Assembly: GCF_010682105.1 (NCBI RefSeq)
Contig: NZ_JAAGWH010000014.1
Coordinates: 1-64,000 of the forward strand
Direction of reading: 5' to 3'
Source of the DNA: Modestobacter muralis
GTDB taxonomy: Bacteria > Actinomycetota > Actinomycetes > Mycobacteriales > Geodermatophilaceae
Length of the DNA: 64,000 bases
The notes under the pieces are model-generated. The model saw only the letters and a list, made by a program, of their open reading frames with translations, was not told the origin of the DNA and made no database searches. A program made the translations under genes and the position numbers. Shown one piece after another: positions 47,066 through 56,426 of the stretch (the stretch's first letter is position 1; the number at the start of each line of letters is the position of its first letter).

Positions 47066-48550
47066 GTGACCAGCGACGCTCACAACCCCGACGTCGTCCT
47101 CGTCGGCGGCGGCATCATGAGCGCCACGCTCGCCGCCCTGCTGGGCATCGTCGCCCCGGACTGGACCGTCCAGGTCTTCGAGTCCGGCGCCGAGGTCGCC
47201 GGGGAGAGCTCCGGGCCGTGGAACAACGCAGGCACCGGGCACTCCGCGCTGTGCGAGCTGAACTACACCCCGGCCCGCCCCGACGGCACCGTCGACCCGG
47301 CCAAGGCGGTGGCGATCAACGAGCAGTTCCAGGTCTCCCGGCAGTTCTGGTCGCACCTGGTGCGCAGCGGGCTGACCGACTCGCCGAAGTCGTTCATCAC
47401 CTCGGTGCCGCACATCAGCTTCGTCACCGGCCCCGACGGCCACCGGTACATGCGCAACCGGTACGACGCGCTGGCCCCGCTGCCGCTGTTCGCCGGCCTG
47501 GAGCACACCGACTCCCCCGGCGAGCTCACCGACTGGGTCCCGCTGATGATGGACCGTCGCGACCCCACCGAGGCCGTCGCCGCCACCCGCTCGCTGGCCG
47601 GCACCGACGTCAACTTCGGCGCCCTCACCGGGCTGCTCGTCGACGCCGCCGTCACCCGCGGCGTCGAGCTGCACCTGCGCCACCGGGTCACCCGGGTGCG
47701 CCGGGAGACCGACGGCCGCTGGGCGACCACGGTCACCGACCTCGCCTCCGGCGCCAAGCGCACGGTGCGCAGCCGGTTCCTCTTCGTCGGGGCCGGCGGT
47801 GGCGCGCTGCCGCTGCTGCAGGGCGCCGGCATCCCGGAGATCCGCGGTTTCGGCGGCTTCCCGGTCAGCGGGCAGTTCCTGCGCAGCCGCAACGCCGCGC
47901 TGGTCGCCCGCCACCAGGCCAAGGTCTACGGCCAGGCGAAGGTCGGGGCCCCGCCGATGTCGGTGCCGCACCTGGACCTGCGGCTCATCGACGGCGAGCA
48001 GTCGCTGCTGTTCGGCCCCTACGCCGGCTTCTCCCCCAAGTTCCTCAAGTCCGGCTCGATGTGGGACCTGCCGCGCTCGGTGCGCAGCGGCAACCTCGGC
48101 TCCATGGTGGGTGCCGGCATCGCCAACATCCCGCTGACGAAGTACCTCATCGGCCAGGTGCTGCAGTCGACCAGCTCGCGGTTCCGTGCGCTGGAGGAGT
48201 TCGTGCCCACCGCCGAGTCCGGCGACTGGGAGCTGATCACCGCCGGCCAGCGGGTCCAGGTCATCAAGCAGGACCCCAACACCAAGCGCGGCGTCCTGCA
48301 GTTCGGCACCGAGCTCATCGTCGGCGCCGACGGCACCATCGCCGGTCTGCTGGGCGCCTCCCCCGGCGCCTCGACGGCTACCGCGGCGATGCTCACGCTG
48401 CTGGAGCGCGCCTTCCCGGACCGGATCGACGGCTGGCGCCCGCTGCTGCAGGAGGCCATCCCCTCTTACGGCCACCAACTGTCGGAGAACCCGGACCTGC
48501 TGGCCGAGGTCCGCGCCGACACGACCAAGACCCTGGAGCTCCAGGGCTGA
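47066..48550 (+). CDS. mqo: Malate:quinone oxidoreductase
   Basis: A 494-residue membrane-associated FAD enzyme oxidising malate to oxaloacetate and reducing quinone, replacing or supplementing malate dehydrogenase. The FAD motif is DVVLVGGGIMSATLAALL, followed by VFESGAEVAGESSGPWNNAGTGHSA, very typical for Mqo; VGADGTIAGLLGASPGAST is near the end. The GTG at 47066 is preceded by GGAGG (47055-47059) and removes a non-homologous N-terminal extension. The 286-bp divergent region with lspA has a twice-repeated TGCGGCCGTGTC. Repeat D follows the stop. Confidence 0.94.
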   Translation: MTSDAHNPDVVLVGGGIMSATLAALLGIVAPDWTVQVFESGAEVAGESSGPWNNAGTGHSALCELNYTPARPDGTVDPAKAVAINEQFQVSRQFWSHLVRSGLTDSPKSFITSVPHISFVTGPDGHRYMRNRYDALAPLPLFAGLEHTDSPGELTDWVPLMMDRRDPTEAVAATRSLAGTDVNFGALTGLLVDAAVTRGVELHLRHRVTRVRRETDGRWATTVTDLASGAKRTVRSRFLFVGAGGGALPLLQGAGIPEIRGFGGFPVSGQFLRSRNAALVARHQAKVYGQAKVGAPPMSVPHLDLRLIDGEQSLLFGPYAGFSPKFLKSGSMWDLPRSVRSGNLGSMVGAGIANIPLTKYLIGQVLQSTSSRFRALEEFVPTAESGDWELITAGQRVQVIKQDPNTKRGVLQFGTELIVGADGTIAGLLGASPGASTATAAMLTLLERAFPDRIDGWRPLLQEAIPSYGHQLSENPDLLAEVRADTTKTLELQG

Positions 48551-48570
48551 CGCCGGCCCCCGCGTCCCCC

Positions 48571-48626
48571 GGCCCCCTGCAGGGGCCCGCCGCGAGCTCG
48601 CGAGTGGTGGGGGCAGGGGGCCTTCA
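48571..48626 (-). repeat. Stop-proximal palindromic repeat, copy D
   Basis: In the antiporter direction it starts right after the TGA (48629-48627) with AAGGCCCCCTGC and ends GCAGGGGGCC. The middle CTCGCGAGCTCGCGG is nearly self-complementary. It separates the convergent mqo and antiporter genes. Confidence 0.8.
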
Positions 48627-50138
48627 TCAATCGGTCTGGCTCGGGGCGCCGTCCTCGCCGCGCCAGGTGGCGAGGCGGCCGCCGCGGCTGACCGCGCGCA
48701 GCCGCCGCTCGGCCTCCAGCCGGGACCCGCGGGCGGTGACCAGCAGCGCCTGGTCCCCGCGCATCAGCCGGGTCGACCGGTCGGGCACGAAGGGCTGCCC
48801 GCCCCGGACGACGAGCACGACCGCGGCGTTCTCCGGCAGCCGCAGCTCGGGCAGGTAGACGCCGTGCAGCCGGGAGGTGTCCGGCACCCGCAGCTGCATC
48901 AGCTCCGCGCCCAGCTCGTCCAGCGGCGCGGACTCGACGTCGATGTCGCTCGGGGTGACCGGGGTGGCTATCCGCAGCCAGCGGGCGACGGTGGGCAGCG
49001 ACCAGCCCTGCACCAGCGTGAAGACCACCACGAGCACGAACACGGTGTCGAAGACCCGGGTCGCGCCGGGCACCTGGGCGGCGACCGGGAAGGTCGCCAG
49101 CACGATCGGGACGGCGCCGCGCAGGCCCGCCCAGGAGACGAACAGCTGCTGCGACACCGGCATCCGGAACGGCGCCAGGCTCACGGCCACCGACAGCGGG
49201 CGGGCCACCAGCAGCAGCACGCCCCCGATCAGCAGCGCCGGCAGCAGCGCCTCGGGCAGCCGGGACGGTGAGACCAGCAGCCCCAGGAGGACGAAGAGCC
49301 CGATCTGGGCGAGCGAGGCAAGGCCCTCGGCGAAGCCGATCGTGCCGGCGCGGTGCGGCAGCGCGGCGTTGCCCAGCACCAGCCCGCACAGGTAGACCGC
49401 CACGAACCCCGAGGTGTGCAGCAGGTCGGCCGAGGAGAAGGCCAGCACGCACAGCGCGAGGGTGGCCAGCGGGTAGAACCCGGCCAGCGGCAGCGCGGCC
49501 CGGCGCAGCAGCCAGGCCCCGCCGAAGCCCAGCCCCACCCCGATCACCGCGCCTCCGGCCAGCTCGCCGACCACCTCGGCCAGCACCAGGTACCAGGGGT
49601 AGGTGTGGCCGCCGGTCAGCTGCTCGGACAGCGCCAGCACCAGCAGGATCACCGGGGCGTCGTTGAGCCCCGACTCCAGCTCCAGGGACGCCACCATCCG
49701 CCGGGGCAGCGGCAGCCGGCGCAGCGTGGAGAAGACCGCGGCGGCGTCGGTGGAGGTCACGACGGCGCCCAGCAGCAGCGCGAAGGGCCAGCTGGAGTCC
49801 AGCAACCAGACCGCGACCGCCGCGACCACGGCGACGCTGACCACCACCCCGACGGTGGACAGCGCGACGCCCGGGCCGACCGCGCGGCGGACGTCGGCCC
49901 AGCGGGTGGTCAGCCCGCCCTCGGCCAGGATGACCACGAGCGCGGCGACGCCCAGGGTCTGGGTGAGGGCGACGTCCTCGAACTCCACGCCCGCGCCGCT
50001 CTCCCCCAGGGCGATGCCGAGGGCCAGGTAGATCAGCAGCGACGGCAGGCCGATCCGGTCGGCCAGCCGCAGCGCGACGGCCGCGACGAGGACGACCAGC
50101 GCACCGACGGCCAGGGCGGCCGTGACCGTGGTGTTCAT
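48627..50138 (-). CDS. Cation:proton antiporter (CPA1/NhaP2-like) with TrkA-C domain
   Basis: A 503-residue antiporter with about 12 membrane helices. SLELESGLNDAPVILLVLAL and GAVVTSTDAAAVFSTLR are the conserved NhaP-type ion-binding regions. A cytoplasmic C-terminal TrkA-C-like domain (ELMQLRVPDTSRLHGVYLPEL, RGDQALLVTARG) suggests regulation by a ligand, as in K+/H+ antiporters of the NhaP2 group. The ion (Na+ or K+) cannot be told. ATG 50138 is chosen; the N-terminal extension is not family-like. It is divergent from ileS. Confidence 0.88.
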   Translation of the reverse strand: MNTTVTAALAVGALVVLVAAVALRLADRIGLPSLLIYLALGIALGESGAGVEFEDVALTQTLGVAALVVILAEGGLTTRWADVRRAVGPGVALSTVGVVVSVAVVAAVAVWLLDSSWPFALLLGAVVTSTDAAAVFSTLRRLPLPRRMVASLELESGLNDAPVILLVLALSEQLTGGHTYPWYLVLAEVVGELAGGAVIGVGLGFGGAWLLRRAALPLAGFYPLATLALCVLAFSSADLLHTSGFVAVYLCGLVLGNAALPHRAGTIGFAEGLASLAQIGLFVLLGLLVSPSRLPEALLPALLIGGVLLLVARPLSVAVSLAPFRMPVSQQLFVSWAGLRGAVPIVLATFPVAAQVPGATRVFDTVFVLVVVFTLVQGWSLPTVARWLRIATPVTPSDIDVESAPLDELGAELMQLRVPDTSRLHGVYLPELRLPENAAVVLVVRGGQPFVPDRSTRLMRGDQALLVTARGSRLEAERRLRAVSRGGRLATWRGEDGAPSQTD

Positions 50139-50235
50139 CGCCGGACCCCCATGGCGCGCAGTCTCCCGTACCCGCGTCTCCAGCAGATGACGGCGCTTGC
50201 GCGGCCGCCGCGGCGGGTCGGGGATGATGGAGCAC

Positions 50236-53200
50236 GTGAGTGCACCCTCCGGGCCGTTCCAGGCCCTCCCGCCCCAGGTCGACCTGCCGGCGCTCGAGCA
50301 CGAGGTGCTGGAGCAGTGGGCGACCGACAAGGTCTTCGCCCGCACGCTGGAGGGCTCCGCCGACCGCCCGCAGTGGGTGTTCTACGAGGGCCCGCCCACG
50401 GCCAACGGGCGCCCGGGCACGCACCACATCGAGGCGCGGGCGTTCAAGGACGTCTTCCCCCGCTTCAAGACCATGCAGGGCTACCACGTGCCCCGCCGGG
50501 CCGGCTGGGACTGCCACGGCCTGCCGGTGGAGATCGCCGTGGAGCAGGAGCTGGGCTTCGCCGGCAAGCCCGACATCGAGGCCTACGGGATCGCTGCGTT
50601 CAACGCCCGCTGCCGTGAGTCCGTCGAGCGGCACGTCGGCGCCTTCGCCGAGCTCACCGAGCGGATGGGCTACTGGGTCGACATGTCGACCGCCTACCGC
50701 ACGATGGACGCCAGCTACATCGAGAGCGTCTGGTGGTCGCTGAAGCAGGTCTTCGACAAGGGTCTGCTCGTCGAGTCCCACCGCGTCGCCCCCTACTGCC
50801 CGCGCTGCGGCACGGGCCTGTCCGACCACGAGGTCGCCCAGGGCTACGAGACGCTCGTCGACCCGTCGGTCTACGTCCGGATGCCGGTCACCACCGGCGA
50901 GTGGGCCGACAAGGCCGACCTGCTGGTCTGGACGACGACGCCCTGGACGCTGCCGAGCAACACCGCGGTCGCCGTCCACCCCGACGTCACCTACGTCGTC
51001 GCCCGCCCGGCCGGGGACGACGACGCTCGCCCGCTCGTCGTGGCCGAGCCGCTGCTGACCGCCGCGCTCGGCGAGGGCGCGCAGGTGCTGGCCCGCACGC
51101 AGGGCCGGGACTGGGAGCGCACCCACTACCAGCGGCCCTTCGAGCTGGTGGACTTCCCGGACGACGTGGAGACGCACTACGTCGTCCTGGCCGAGTACGT
51201 CACCACCGAGGACGGCACCGGGCTGGTGCACCAGTCCCCCGCGTTCGGCGCCGACGACTTCGCCGTGGGCCGCGCCTACGGCCTCCCCGTCGTCAACCCG
51301 ATCGACCCGACCGGGCACTTCACCGCCGACGTCCCGCTGGTCGGGGGGCACTTCTTCAAGGCCGCCGACCCGACGCTGGTGCAGGACATGGTCGACCGCG
51401 GCGTGCTCTACCGGGAGATGCGGTACGAGCACAGCTACCCGCACTGCTGGCGCTGCCACACCCCGCTCATGTACTACGCGCAGCCCTCCTGGTACATCCG
51501 CACCAGCGAGGTCAAGGGCCAGCTGCTGGCGCAGAACGAGCGCACGAACTGGTACCCGGAGAACATCAAGGAGGGTCGCTTCGGCGACTGGCTGAACAAC
51601 AACGTCGACTGGGCGCTGTCCCGCGACCGGTACTGGGGCACGCCGCTGCCGATCTGGCGCAACGACGTCGACCCGTCCCGGATGGTCGTCGTCGGGTCGC
51701 TGGCCGAGCTGTCGGAGCTGACCGGCCGCGACCTGTCCGACCTGGACCCGCACCGGCCCTTCATCGACGACGTCACCTTCACCGTGGCCGGCGAGGAGGG
51801 CACCTACCGCCGGGTCCGTCAGGTCATCGACGCCTGGTACGACTCCGGCTCGATGCCCTTCGCCCAGTGGGGCGCCCCGCACCGCAACAACGCCGAGTTC
51901 CAGGCCGCCTACCCGGCGCAGTTCATCGCCGAGGCGATCGACCAGACCCGCGGCTGGTTCTACACGCTGATGGCCGTCGGCACGCTGGTGTTCGAGCAGA
52001 GCTCCTACGAGAACGTGCTGTGCCTGGGGCACATCCTGGCCGAGGACGGCCGGAAGATGAGCAAGCACCTGGGCAACATCCTCGAGCCCATGCCGCTGAT
52101 GGACCGGCACGGCGCCGACGCCGTCCGCTGGTTCATGCTCGCCGGCGGCTCGCCGTGGTCGGCCCGCCGGGTCGGGCACGAGACGCTGTCCGAGGTCGTC
52201 CGCAAGGTGCTGCTGACCTACTGGAACACCGCCAGCTTCTTCACCCTCTACGCCGAGACCAACGGCTGGGACCCGGCCACCACCCCGGCTCCCCCGCGGG
52301 CGGAGCGCCCGCTGCTGGACCGCTGGGCGCTGGCCGAGCTGGCCTCGGTCACCGACGGGGTCACCCGGGCGCTGGAGGACTTCGACACCCAGACCGCCGG
52401 CCGGCTGATCGCCGAGTTCGTCGACGACCTGTCCAACTGGTACGTCCGGCGCAGCCGCCGCCGCTTCTGGGACGGCGACCCCTCGGCACTGGGCACGCTG
52501 CACGAGGTGCTCGACGGCCTGACCCGGCTGATGGCGCCGTTCACCCCGTTCGTCACCGAGCGGGTGTGGCGCACCGTCGTCGCCCCGGGCCTGCCCGACG
52601 CCGTCGACTCGGTGCACCTGGCGACCTGGCCGACCGTCGACACCGACGCCCGGGACGACGCCCTGGTCGAGCAGATGACACTGGTGCGCCGGCTGGTGGA
52701 GCTGGGCCGCTCGGCCCGGACGTCGGCGAAGTCGCGCACCCGGCAGCCGCTGGCCCGTGCCCTGGTCGCGGCGCCGGGCTGGAGCCAGCTGCCCCGCGAC
52801 CTGGTCGCCGAGGTCGCCGACGAGCTGAACGTCGCCGAACTGACCGAGCTCGCCGCGGTCGGCGGCTCGCTGGTCGACGTGTCGGTCAAGGTCGACTTCC
52901 GGGCGGTGGGCCGACGGCTGGGCAAGCAGGTGCAGGCCGTCGCCGCGGCCGTGGCCGCCACCGACGCCGCCGGGCTGGTCGCCGCCTACCGGGCGGGGAC
53001 GGCGACGGTGCCGGTCGACGGCGCCGACGTCCCGCTGGCCGAGGGCGACCTGATCGTCACCGAGACCCCGCGCGAGGGCTGGACCGTGGCCTCCGCCGGC
53101 GGGCTCACCGTGGCACTGGACCTCACCCTCACCCCGGAGCTCGAGCGCGCCGGGCTGGTGCGCGAGGTGGTCCGGCTGGTGCAGGAGGCCCGCAAGACCA

Positions 53201-53391
53201 CCGGCCTGGCGGTCAGCGACCGGATCGAGCTGTGGTGGACCGGCGAGGACACCGTGGCCCAGGCGCTGACCGAGCACGGCGAGCAGGTGGCCGGCGAGGT
53301 GCTCGCGACGTCGGTGCACCCGCAGACCGCCGGGGACGGCGAGGGCCTCGAGGGCCCGGCCGGCTCCCGGGTCTGGATCGCCCGCGCGTGA
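50236..53391 (+). CDS. ileS: Isoleucyl-tRNA synthetase, IleRS2 type with GTHH motif
   Basis: A 1051-residue class Ia synthetase charging tRNA-Ile. The ATP-binding HIGH region reads PGTHH (G61-T62-H63-H64) instead of HxGH, the swapped GxHH form. The KMSKS loop is KMSKH (607-611). The editing domain (CP1), the anticodon-binding region and the long C-terminal extension are like mycobacterial and eukaryote-like IleRS2, a type with natural mupirocin resistance. GTG 50236 (VSAPSGPFQ) is chosen; an in-frame ATG pair at 50224-50227 is the alternative. A -10-like GATGAT ends 7 nt before the GTG. There is no T-box leader: only 97 nt separate it from the divergent antiporter. Confidence 0.95.
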   Translation: MSAPSGPFQALPPQVDLPALEHEVLEQWATDKVFARTLEGSADRPQWVFYEGPPTANGRPGTHHIEARAFKDVFPRFKTMQGYHVPRRAGWDCHGLPVEIAVEQELGFAGKPDIEAYGIAAFNARCRESVERHVGAFAELTERMGYWVDMSTAYRTMDASYIESVWWSLKQVFDKGLLVESHRVAPYCPRCGTGLSDHEVAQGYETLVDPSVYVRMPVTTGEWADKADLLVWTTTPWTLPSNTAVAVHPDVTYVVARPAGDDDARPLVVAEPLLTAALGEGAQVLARTQGRDWERTHYQRPFELVDFPDDVETHYVVLAEYVTTEDGTGLVHQSPAFGADDFAVGRAYGLPVVNPIDPTGHFTADVPLVGGHFFKAADPTLVQDMVDRGVLYREMRYEHSYPHCWRCHTPLMYYAQPSWYIRTSEVKGQLLAQNERTNWYPENIKEGRFGDWLNNNVDWALSRDRYWGTPLPIWRNDVDPSRMVVVGSLAELSELTGRDLSDLDPHRPFIDDVTFTVAGEEGTYRRVRQVIDAWYDSGSMPFAQWGAPHRNNAEFQAAYPAQFIAEAIDQTRGWFYTLMAVGTLVFEQSSYENVLCLGHILAEDGRKMSKHLGNILEPMPLMDRHGADAVRWFMLAGGSPWSARRVGHETLSEVVRKVLLTYWNTASFFTLYAETNGWDPATTPAPPRAERPLLDRWALAELASVTDGVTRALEDFDTQTAGRLIAEFVDDLSNWYVRRSRRRFWDGDPSALGTLHEVLDGLTRLMAPFTPFVTERVWRTVVAPGLPDAVDSVHLATWPTVDTDARDDALVEQMTLVRRLVELGRSARTSAKSRTRQPLARALVAAPGWSQLPRDLVAEVADELNVAELTELAAVGGSLVDVSVKVDFRAVGRRLGKQVQAVAAAVAATDAAGLVAAYRAGTATVPVDGADVPLAEGDLIVTETPREGWTVASAGGLTVALDLTLTPELERAGLVREVVRLVQEARKTTGLAVSDRIELWWTGEDTVAQALTEHGEQVAGEVLATSVHPQTAGDGEGLEGPAGSRVWIARA

Positions 53392-53398
53392 GCCGCGG

Positions 53399-53434
53399 CC
53401 CGACCTCCCGGCGCACGCAGGCGGGGAGGTCGGG
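53399..53434. terminator. Bidirectional hairpin between ileS and the next gene
   Basis: An 11-bp perfect stem, CCCGACCTCCC/GGGAGGTCGGG with a 14-nt loop, lies between the convergent stops at 53391 and 53440. Confidence 0.7.
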
Positions 53435-53439
53435 AGGGC

Positions 53440-54210
53440 TCAGGTCGCCCGGCGGGCCCGTTCCCGGGCGGCGAGCACCCGATCGGGCGTGCAGGTCGCG
53501 CACGGCGTCCACCCGTGGGCGCGCGCCTCGTTGACCGGCAGCAGGATCGAGGGCAGGCCGCTCAGGTGCGGACAGCGTTCGAGGTGGTACCGCGGGCGCG
53601 TGTCGACGACGAGGACGTCGTCCACGAGGTCCAGCACCAGCAGCAGGTCGACCAGCTCGACCTCCTCGACGTCCGGCTCCCCGGCTGCCTGGGGCGGTCG
53701 TCCCGCGGTCTCCTCCCAGGCGACCGGCGGGGTGTGCCGCGGCACCGGGTCGAGGTCGGGTGCGCTGTGCAGCCCGCCGGTCCGGGCCGGGCGCCCGTAC
53801 GGCGATCCGCCGTCGCCGGGCGACCGCGTGGACCCCGGCCAGCCGCCCGGGTCGGCGAGGTCGCCCAGGCCGCTGCCGGTCGTCGGGCCCACCCGCGGCA
53901 GGAACGGCGAGCTGGGCGGCACGGGTGGGGGCGCCACCCGGCGCACCGGCTCGTCGTCGGCACCGGGCTCGGTCGGGGCTGCTGCGATCGGACCGGTCGC
54001 CGGGGCGCCCCACGGGTCACCGGCCGCCCGCGCGGCGGGACCAGGTGCGTCCCGACGGCGCCGCCGCTGCGCGGCGCTGACCAGCTGGAGCACCCCGGCG
54101 AGGACGCTGGCAGCGAAGGAGGCCCACTGGAGCGTGGGCGAGTCCTGCAGCAGGCCGACGCCGAACAGGCCGACGGCGACCACCAGCAGCAGTGCCGCAG
54201 TCAGGAGCAC
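53440..54210 (-). CDS. Conserved-looking membrane-anchored protein beside ileS/wag31
   Basis: A 256-residue protein. Two N-terminal helices (about residues 3-21 and 28-46) are followed by RRRRR, a long Pro/Gly/Asp-rich linker (50-175) and a compact C-terminal domain. That domain contains VVDTRPRYHLERCPHLSG and EARAHGWTPCATCTPDRVLA, including a C-x2-C motif and an upstream Cys-Pro-His that could bind a metal. This C-terminal block is recalled from unnamed actinobacterial proteins near the division cluster; function is unknown. GTG 54210 has a TACCAT box 6 nt upstream (54222-54217). Confidence 0.75.
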   Translation of the reverse strand: MLLTAALLLVVAVGLFGVGLLQDSPTLQWASFAASVLAGVLQLVSAAQRRRRRDAPGPAARAAGDPWGAPATGPIAAAPTEPGADDEPVRRVAPPPVPPSSPFLPRVGPTTGSGLGDLADPGGWPGSTRSPGDGGSPYGRPARTGGLHSAPDLDPVPRHTPPVAWEETAGRPPQAAGEPDVEEVELVDLLLVLDLVDDVLVVDTRPRYHLERCPHLSGLPSILLPVNEARAHGWTPCATCTPDRVLAARERARRAT

Positions 54211-54216
54211 AGCCGC

Positions 54217-54222
54217 ATGGTA
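54217..54222 (-). promoter_or_regulatory. Leaderless -10 box
   Basis: Minus-strand TACCAT ends 6 nt before GTG 54210. Confidence 0.5.
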
Positions 54223-54255
54223 GCGGCGCCGGCTCCGGCAGACTTCCGGAACGCC

Positions 54256-54293
54256 GGACAGCCCCTCCGGACCGGGGTCCGGAGGGGCTGTCC
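54256..54293 (-). terminator. wag31 terminator, 18-bp perfect palindrome
   Basis: Arms GGACAGCCCCTCCGGACC (54256-54273) and its exact complement (54276-54293) flank 2 nt. The hairpin starts 25 nt past the wag31 stop and is the most stable simple hairpin found in the window. Confidence 0.8.
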
Positions 54294-54318
54294 TGCGTCG
54301 GCCCGTGCGGGCCGGCGA

Positions 54319-55029
54319 TCAGGCGCTGACGTGCTGGTTCTGCCGGTTGTTCGAGGCCGGCTCGGCGGAGCCGCGGCTGTCGAGGTCGCGCAGGTGGGAC
54401 TCGAGGTAGGAGCGCAGCCGGGTGCGGTACTCGCGCTCGAAGGTGCGCAGCTCGTCGACCTTGCGCTCCAGGCTCGCCCGCTTCTCCTCCAGCGAGCCCA
54501 TGGCCTCGACGTGCTTGCGCTCGGCGTCCTGGGCGAGGGCGGTGGCCTTGGCGCGGGCCTCGCGCTCCATCGTGTCGGCGCGGGTGCGGGCGTCGCCGAG
54601 CATGGCGTCGGCGCGGTTCTTGGCCTCACCGACCATCTGCTCGCTCTTGGCGCGGGCCTCGCTCATCATGCGGTCACTGGAGCTCTTGGCGCTGCCGACC
54701 ATCTGGTCGGCCTGGGCCTTGGCCTCGTTGACGTGCCGCTCGGCGGTCTCGGTGGCCAGCGCGAGCATGCGGGAGGCGCGGATGCTGTCGTCCTCGCGGA
54801 CCTGTGGCGAGGTCTGGGCCGGCGGGGGCGGCGGGGCCGCCACCGTCATCGGCGCGGACTCGGGGCGAGAGCCGGAGCTGCGCAGGTCGTTGTTCTCCTC
54901 GATGAGGCGGGCCAGCTCGGCCTCGACCACGTCCAGGAAGGCGTCGACCTCGTCCTCGTCGTAACCGCGCTTGCCGATCGGCGGCTTCTTGAAGACGACG
55001 TTGTGCACGTCGGCGGGAGTCAGTGGCAT
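54319..55029 (-). CDS. wag31: Cell-division/polar growth protein DivIVA (Wag31)
   Basis: A 236-residue coiled-coil scaffold that recruits wall synthesis to poles and septa in actinobacteria. The N-terminal lipid-binding module [20 protein letters not shown] and [19 protein letters not shown] is typical. A Pro-rich spacer (about 75-100) precedes the second, long coiled coil of repeating Ala-rich heptads. The ATG at 55029 is fixed by homology and GAGGTG upstream. Phosphorylation by PknA/PknB is known for Mycobacterium; the equivalent site is not assigned here. It follows yggT and ends at a strong terminator. Confidence 0.95.
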   Translation of the reverse strand: MPLTPADVHNVVFKKPPIGKRGYDEDEVDAFLDVVEAELARLIEENNDLRSSGSRPESAPMTVAAPPPPPAQTSPQVREDDSIRASRMLALATETAERHVNEAKAQADQMVGSAKSSSDRMMSEARAKSEQMVGEAKNRADAMLGDARTRADTMEREARAKATALAQDAERKHVEAMGSLEEKRASLERKVDELRTFEREYRTRLRSYLESHLRDLDSRGSAEPASNNRQNQHVSA

Positions 55030-55116
55030 GCGGCTCACCTCAGGTGGGACGGGGGACGGGGACGGACTCAGACCGGCGGCGACCCGCACGGGGTCCCCAC
55101 TCCGCTCCGGGGTGGA

Positions 55117-55401
55117 TCAGAGCGAGAGCGCCAGGTTGCGCAGCAGGACCACGGCGATCAAGAGCACCATAAACCCCAGGTCCAGCCTGATGGACCCCAG
55201 GTTCAACGGCGGGATGACCTTCCGCACCGCCTTCAACGGCGGGTCGGTGGTGGAGTAGACGACCTCGAGCCCGGCGGCGACGAGACCCTGCGGACGCCAG
55301 CTGCGCGCGAGCACCATCACCCAGTCCACGACGAACCGGGCGAACAGCAGGATCAGGAAGACGAGCAGGACCGAGGCGACGATGTCCAGCAGTACGTTCA
55401 C
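55117..55401 (-). CDS. yggT: YggT family membrane protein
   Basis: A 94-residue protein with two membrane segments (about 5-28 and 72-90) around the loop RSWRPQGLVAAGLEVVYSTTDPPLKAVRKVIPPLN, the conserved YggT region. Its role is not defined; in many bacteria it neighbours sepF and divIVA. The GTG start lies 54 bp after the sepF stop. Confidence 0.9.
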   Translation of the reverse strand: MNVLLDIVASVLLVFLILLFARFVVDWVMVLARSWRPQGLVAAGLEVVYSTTDPPLKAVRKVIPPLNLGSIRLDLGFMVLLIAVVLLRNLALSL

Positions 55402-55455
55402 GGTCCTCGTTCGTTGAAGGGCACGTCGTGCGCGGTGGACGGGACGTGCAGTGGA

Positions 55456-56331
55456 TCAGGGCTGCTGGAAGAACCCGCCCTCACGGATGCGGGCCTTGTC
55501 CTCAGCCGTCACGTCCACGTCCTGCGGGCTGAGCAGGAAGACCTTGGCCGTGACGCGCTCGATACTACCGTGCAGACCGAACGTCAGACCGATGGCGAAG
55601 TCCACCAGGCGCTTCGCGTCGGCGTGCTCCATCTCGGTCAGGTTCATGATCACCGGCATGCCGTCGCGGAACCGCTCACCGATGGTGCGCGCCTCGTTGT
55701 AGTCCTTGGGGTGCACCGTGGTGATGCGGTAGTTCGGGGTCTTGGGCGCCGGGGTCGGGGCCGGGGCGGGCTCCGGTGCCGCCTGCACCGTCAGCGGCTC
55801 GCTCATCGCGAGGCCGGCCGAGCCGGACACGCCTCCGCTCATGCGGCTGCGCGCGGGGCTGCCGGAGCCGCCCGCGCCGATGCCGGCCCCGCCGACCAGT
55901 CGCGCCGAGGTGCTGCCCAGGGTCGGGGCCGGCGCCGGGGCCAGACCCAGGGTGCGCGGCGCCGGGCTGCGGCGACCCAGGGACACCTCGGGCTCCGGCA
56001 CGCGCTCGGGGCCCCGGTCGTCGAACCGGTCGCCGGCGTAGCGGTCCGCGGCGTGCTCGGTGTCGTAGCCCGGCGCACCGTAGCCGGAGGCGCCGTAGCC
56101 GGCCTCACCGAACTGGCCGGCGCCGTAGCGGCTCTCGGCCACCGCGGGCTCCGGCTCGCCGTAGGCGTCGTCGTGGTCGGCCGCGTAGCGGTCGTAGCCG
56201 CCCCGGTCGTACCCGCGCTCGTCGCGCTCGTAGTCGCCCTGCCGCGACGCGTAGCGGTCGTAGCCGCCCCGGGTGTCGTCGTCCTCGACGAGGCCGAGGT
56301 AGACCCCCATCTTTCGCATGGCTCCGGCCAT
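55456..56331 (-). CDS. sepF: Cell-division protein SepF
   Basis: A 291-residue FtsZ membrane anchor. The amphipathic N-terminal helix [17 protein letters not shown] binds membrane. A long Asp/Tyr/Arg/Gly-rich and then Ala/Pro-rich linker fills about 20-195, longer than in Mycobacterium. The conserved dimer domain spans about 200-285 with [21 protein letters not shown] and [23 protein letters not shown] 56331 follows GAGGAG by 7 nt. SepF replaces FtsA/ZipA, which are absent, as expected for actinobacteria. Confidence 0.95.
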   Translation of the reverse strand: MAGAMRKMGVYLGLVEDDDTRGGYDRYASRQGDYERDERGYDRGGYDRYAADHDDAYGEPEPAVAESRYGAGQFGEAGYGASGYGAPGYDTEHAADRYAGDRFDDRGPERVPEPEVSLGRRSPAPRTLGLAPAPAPTLGSTSARLVGGAGIGAGGSGSPARSRMSGGVSGSAGLAMSEPLTVQAAPEPAPAPTPAPKTPNYRITTVHPKDYNEARTIGERFRDGMPVIMNLTEMEHADAKRLVDFAIGLTFGLHGSIERVTAKVFLLSPQDVDVTAEDKARIREGGFFQQP

Positions 56332-56426
56332 CGGACGTCTCCTCAGTTCTCGTCGGCGCCGGCGGCTCGCGCTGGCCGGGCGGGTCGTACGGGGCGGGTC
56401 GGTGGTGCGCGTGGTGCTGGTGTGAC

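Noticed and set aside
50139-50235. T-box riboswitch before ileS
   Set aside because: Actinobacterial ileS genes often have one, but only 97 nt are available and no AGGGUGGNACCGCG-like T-box sequence is present.
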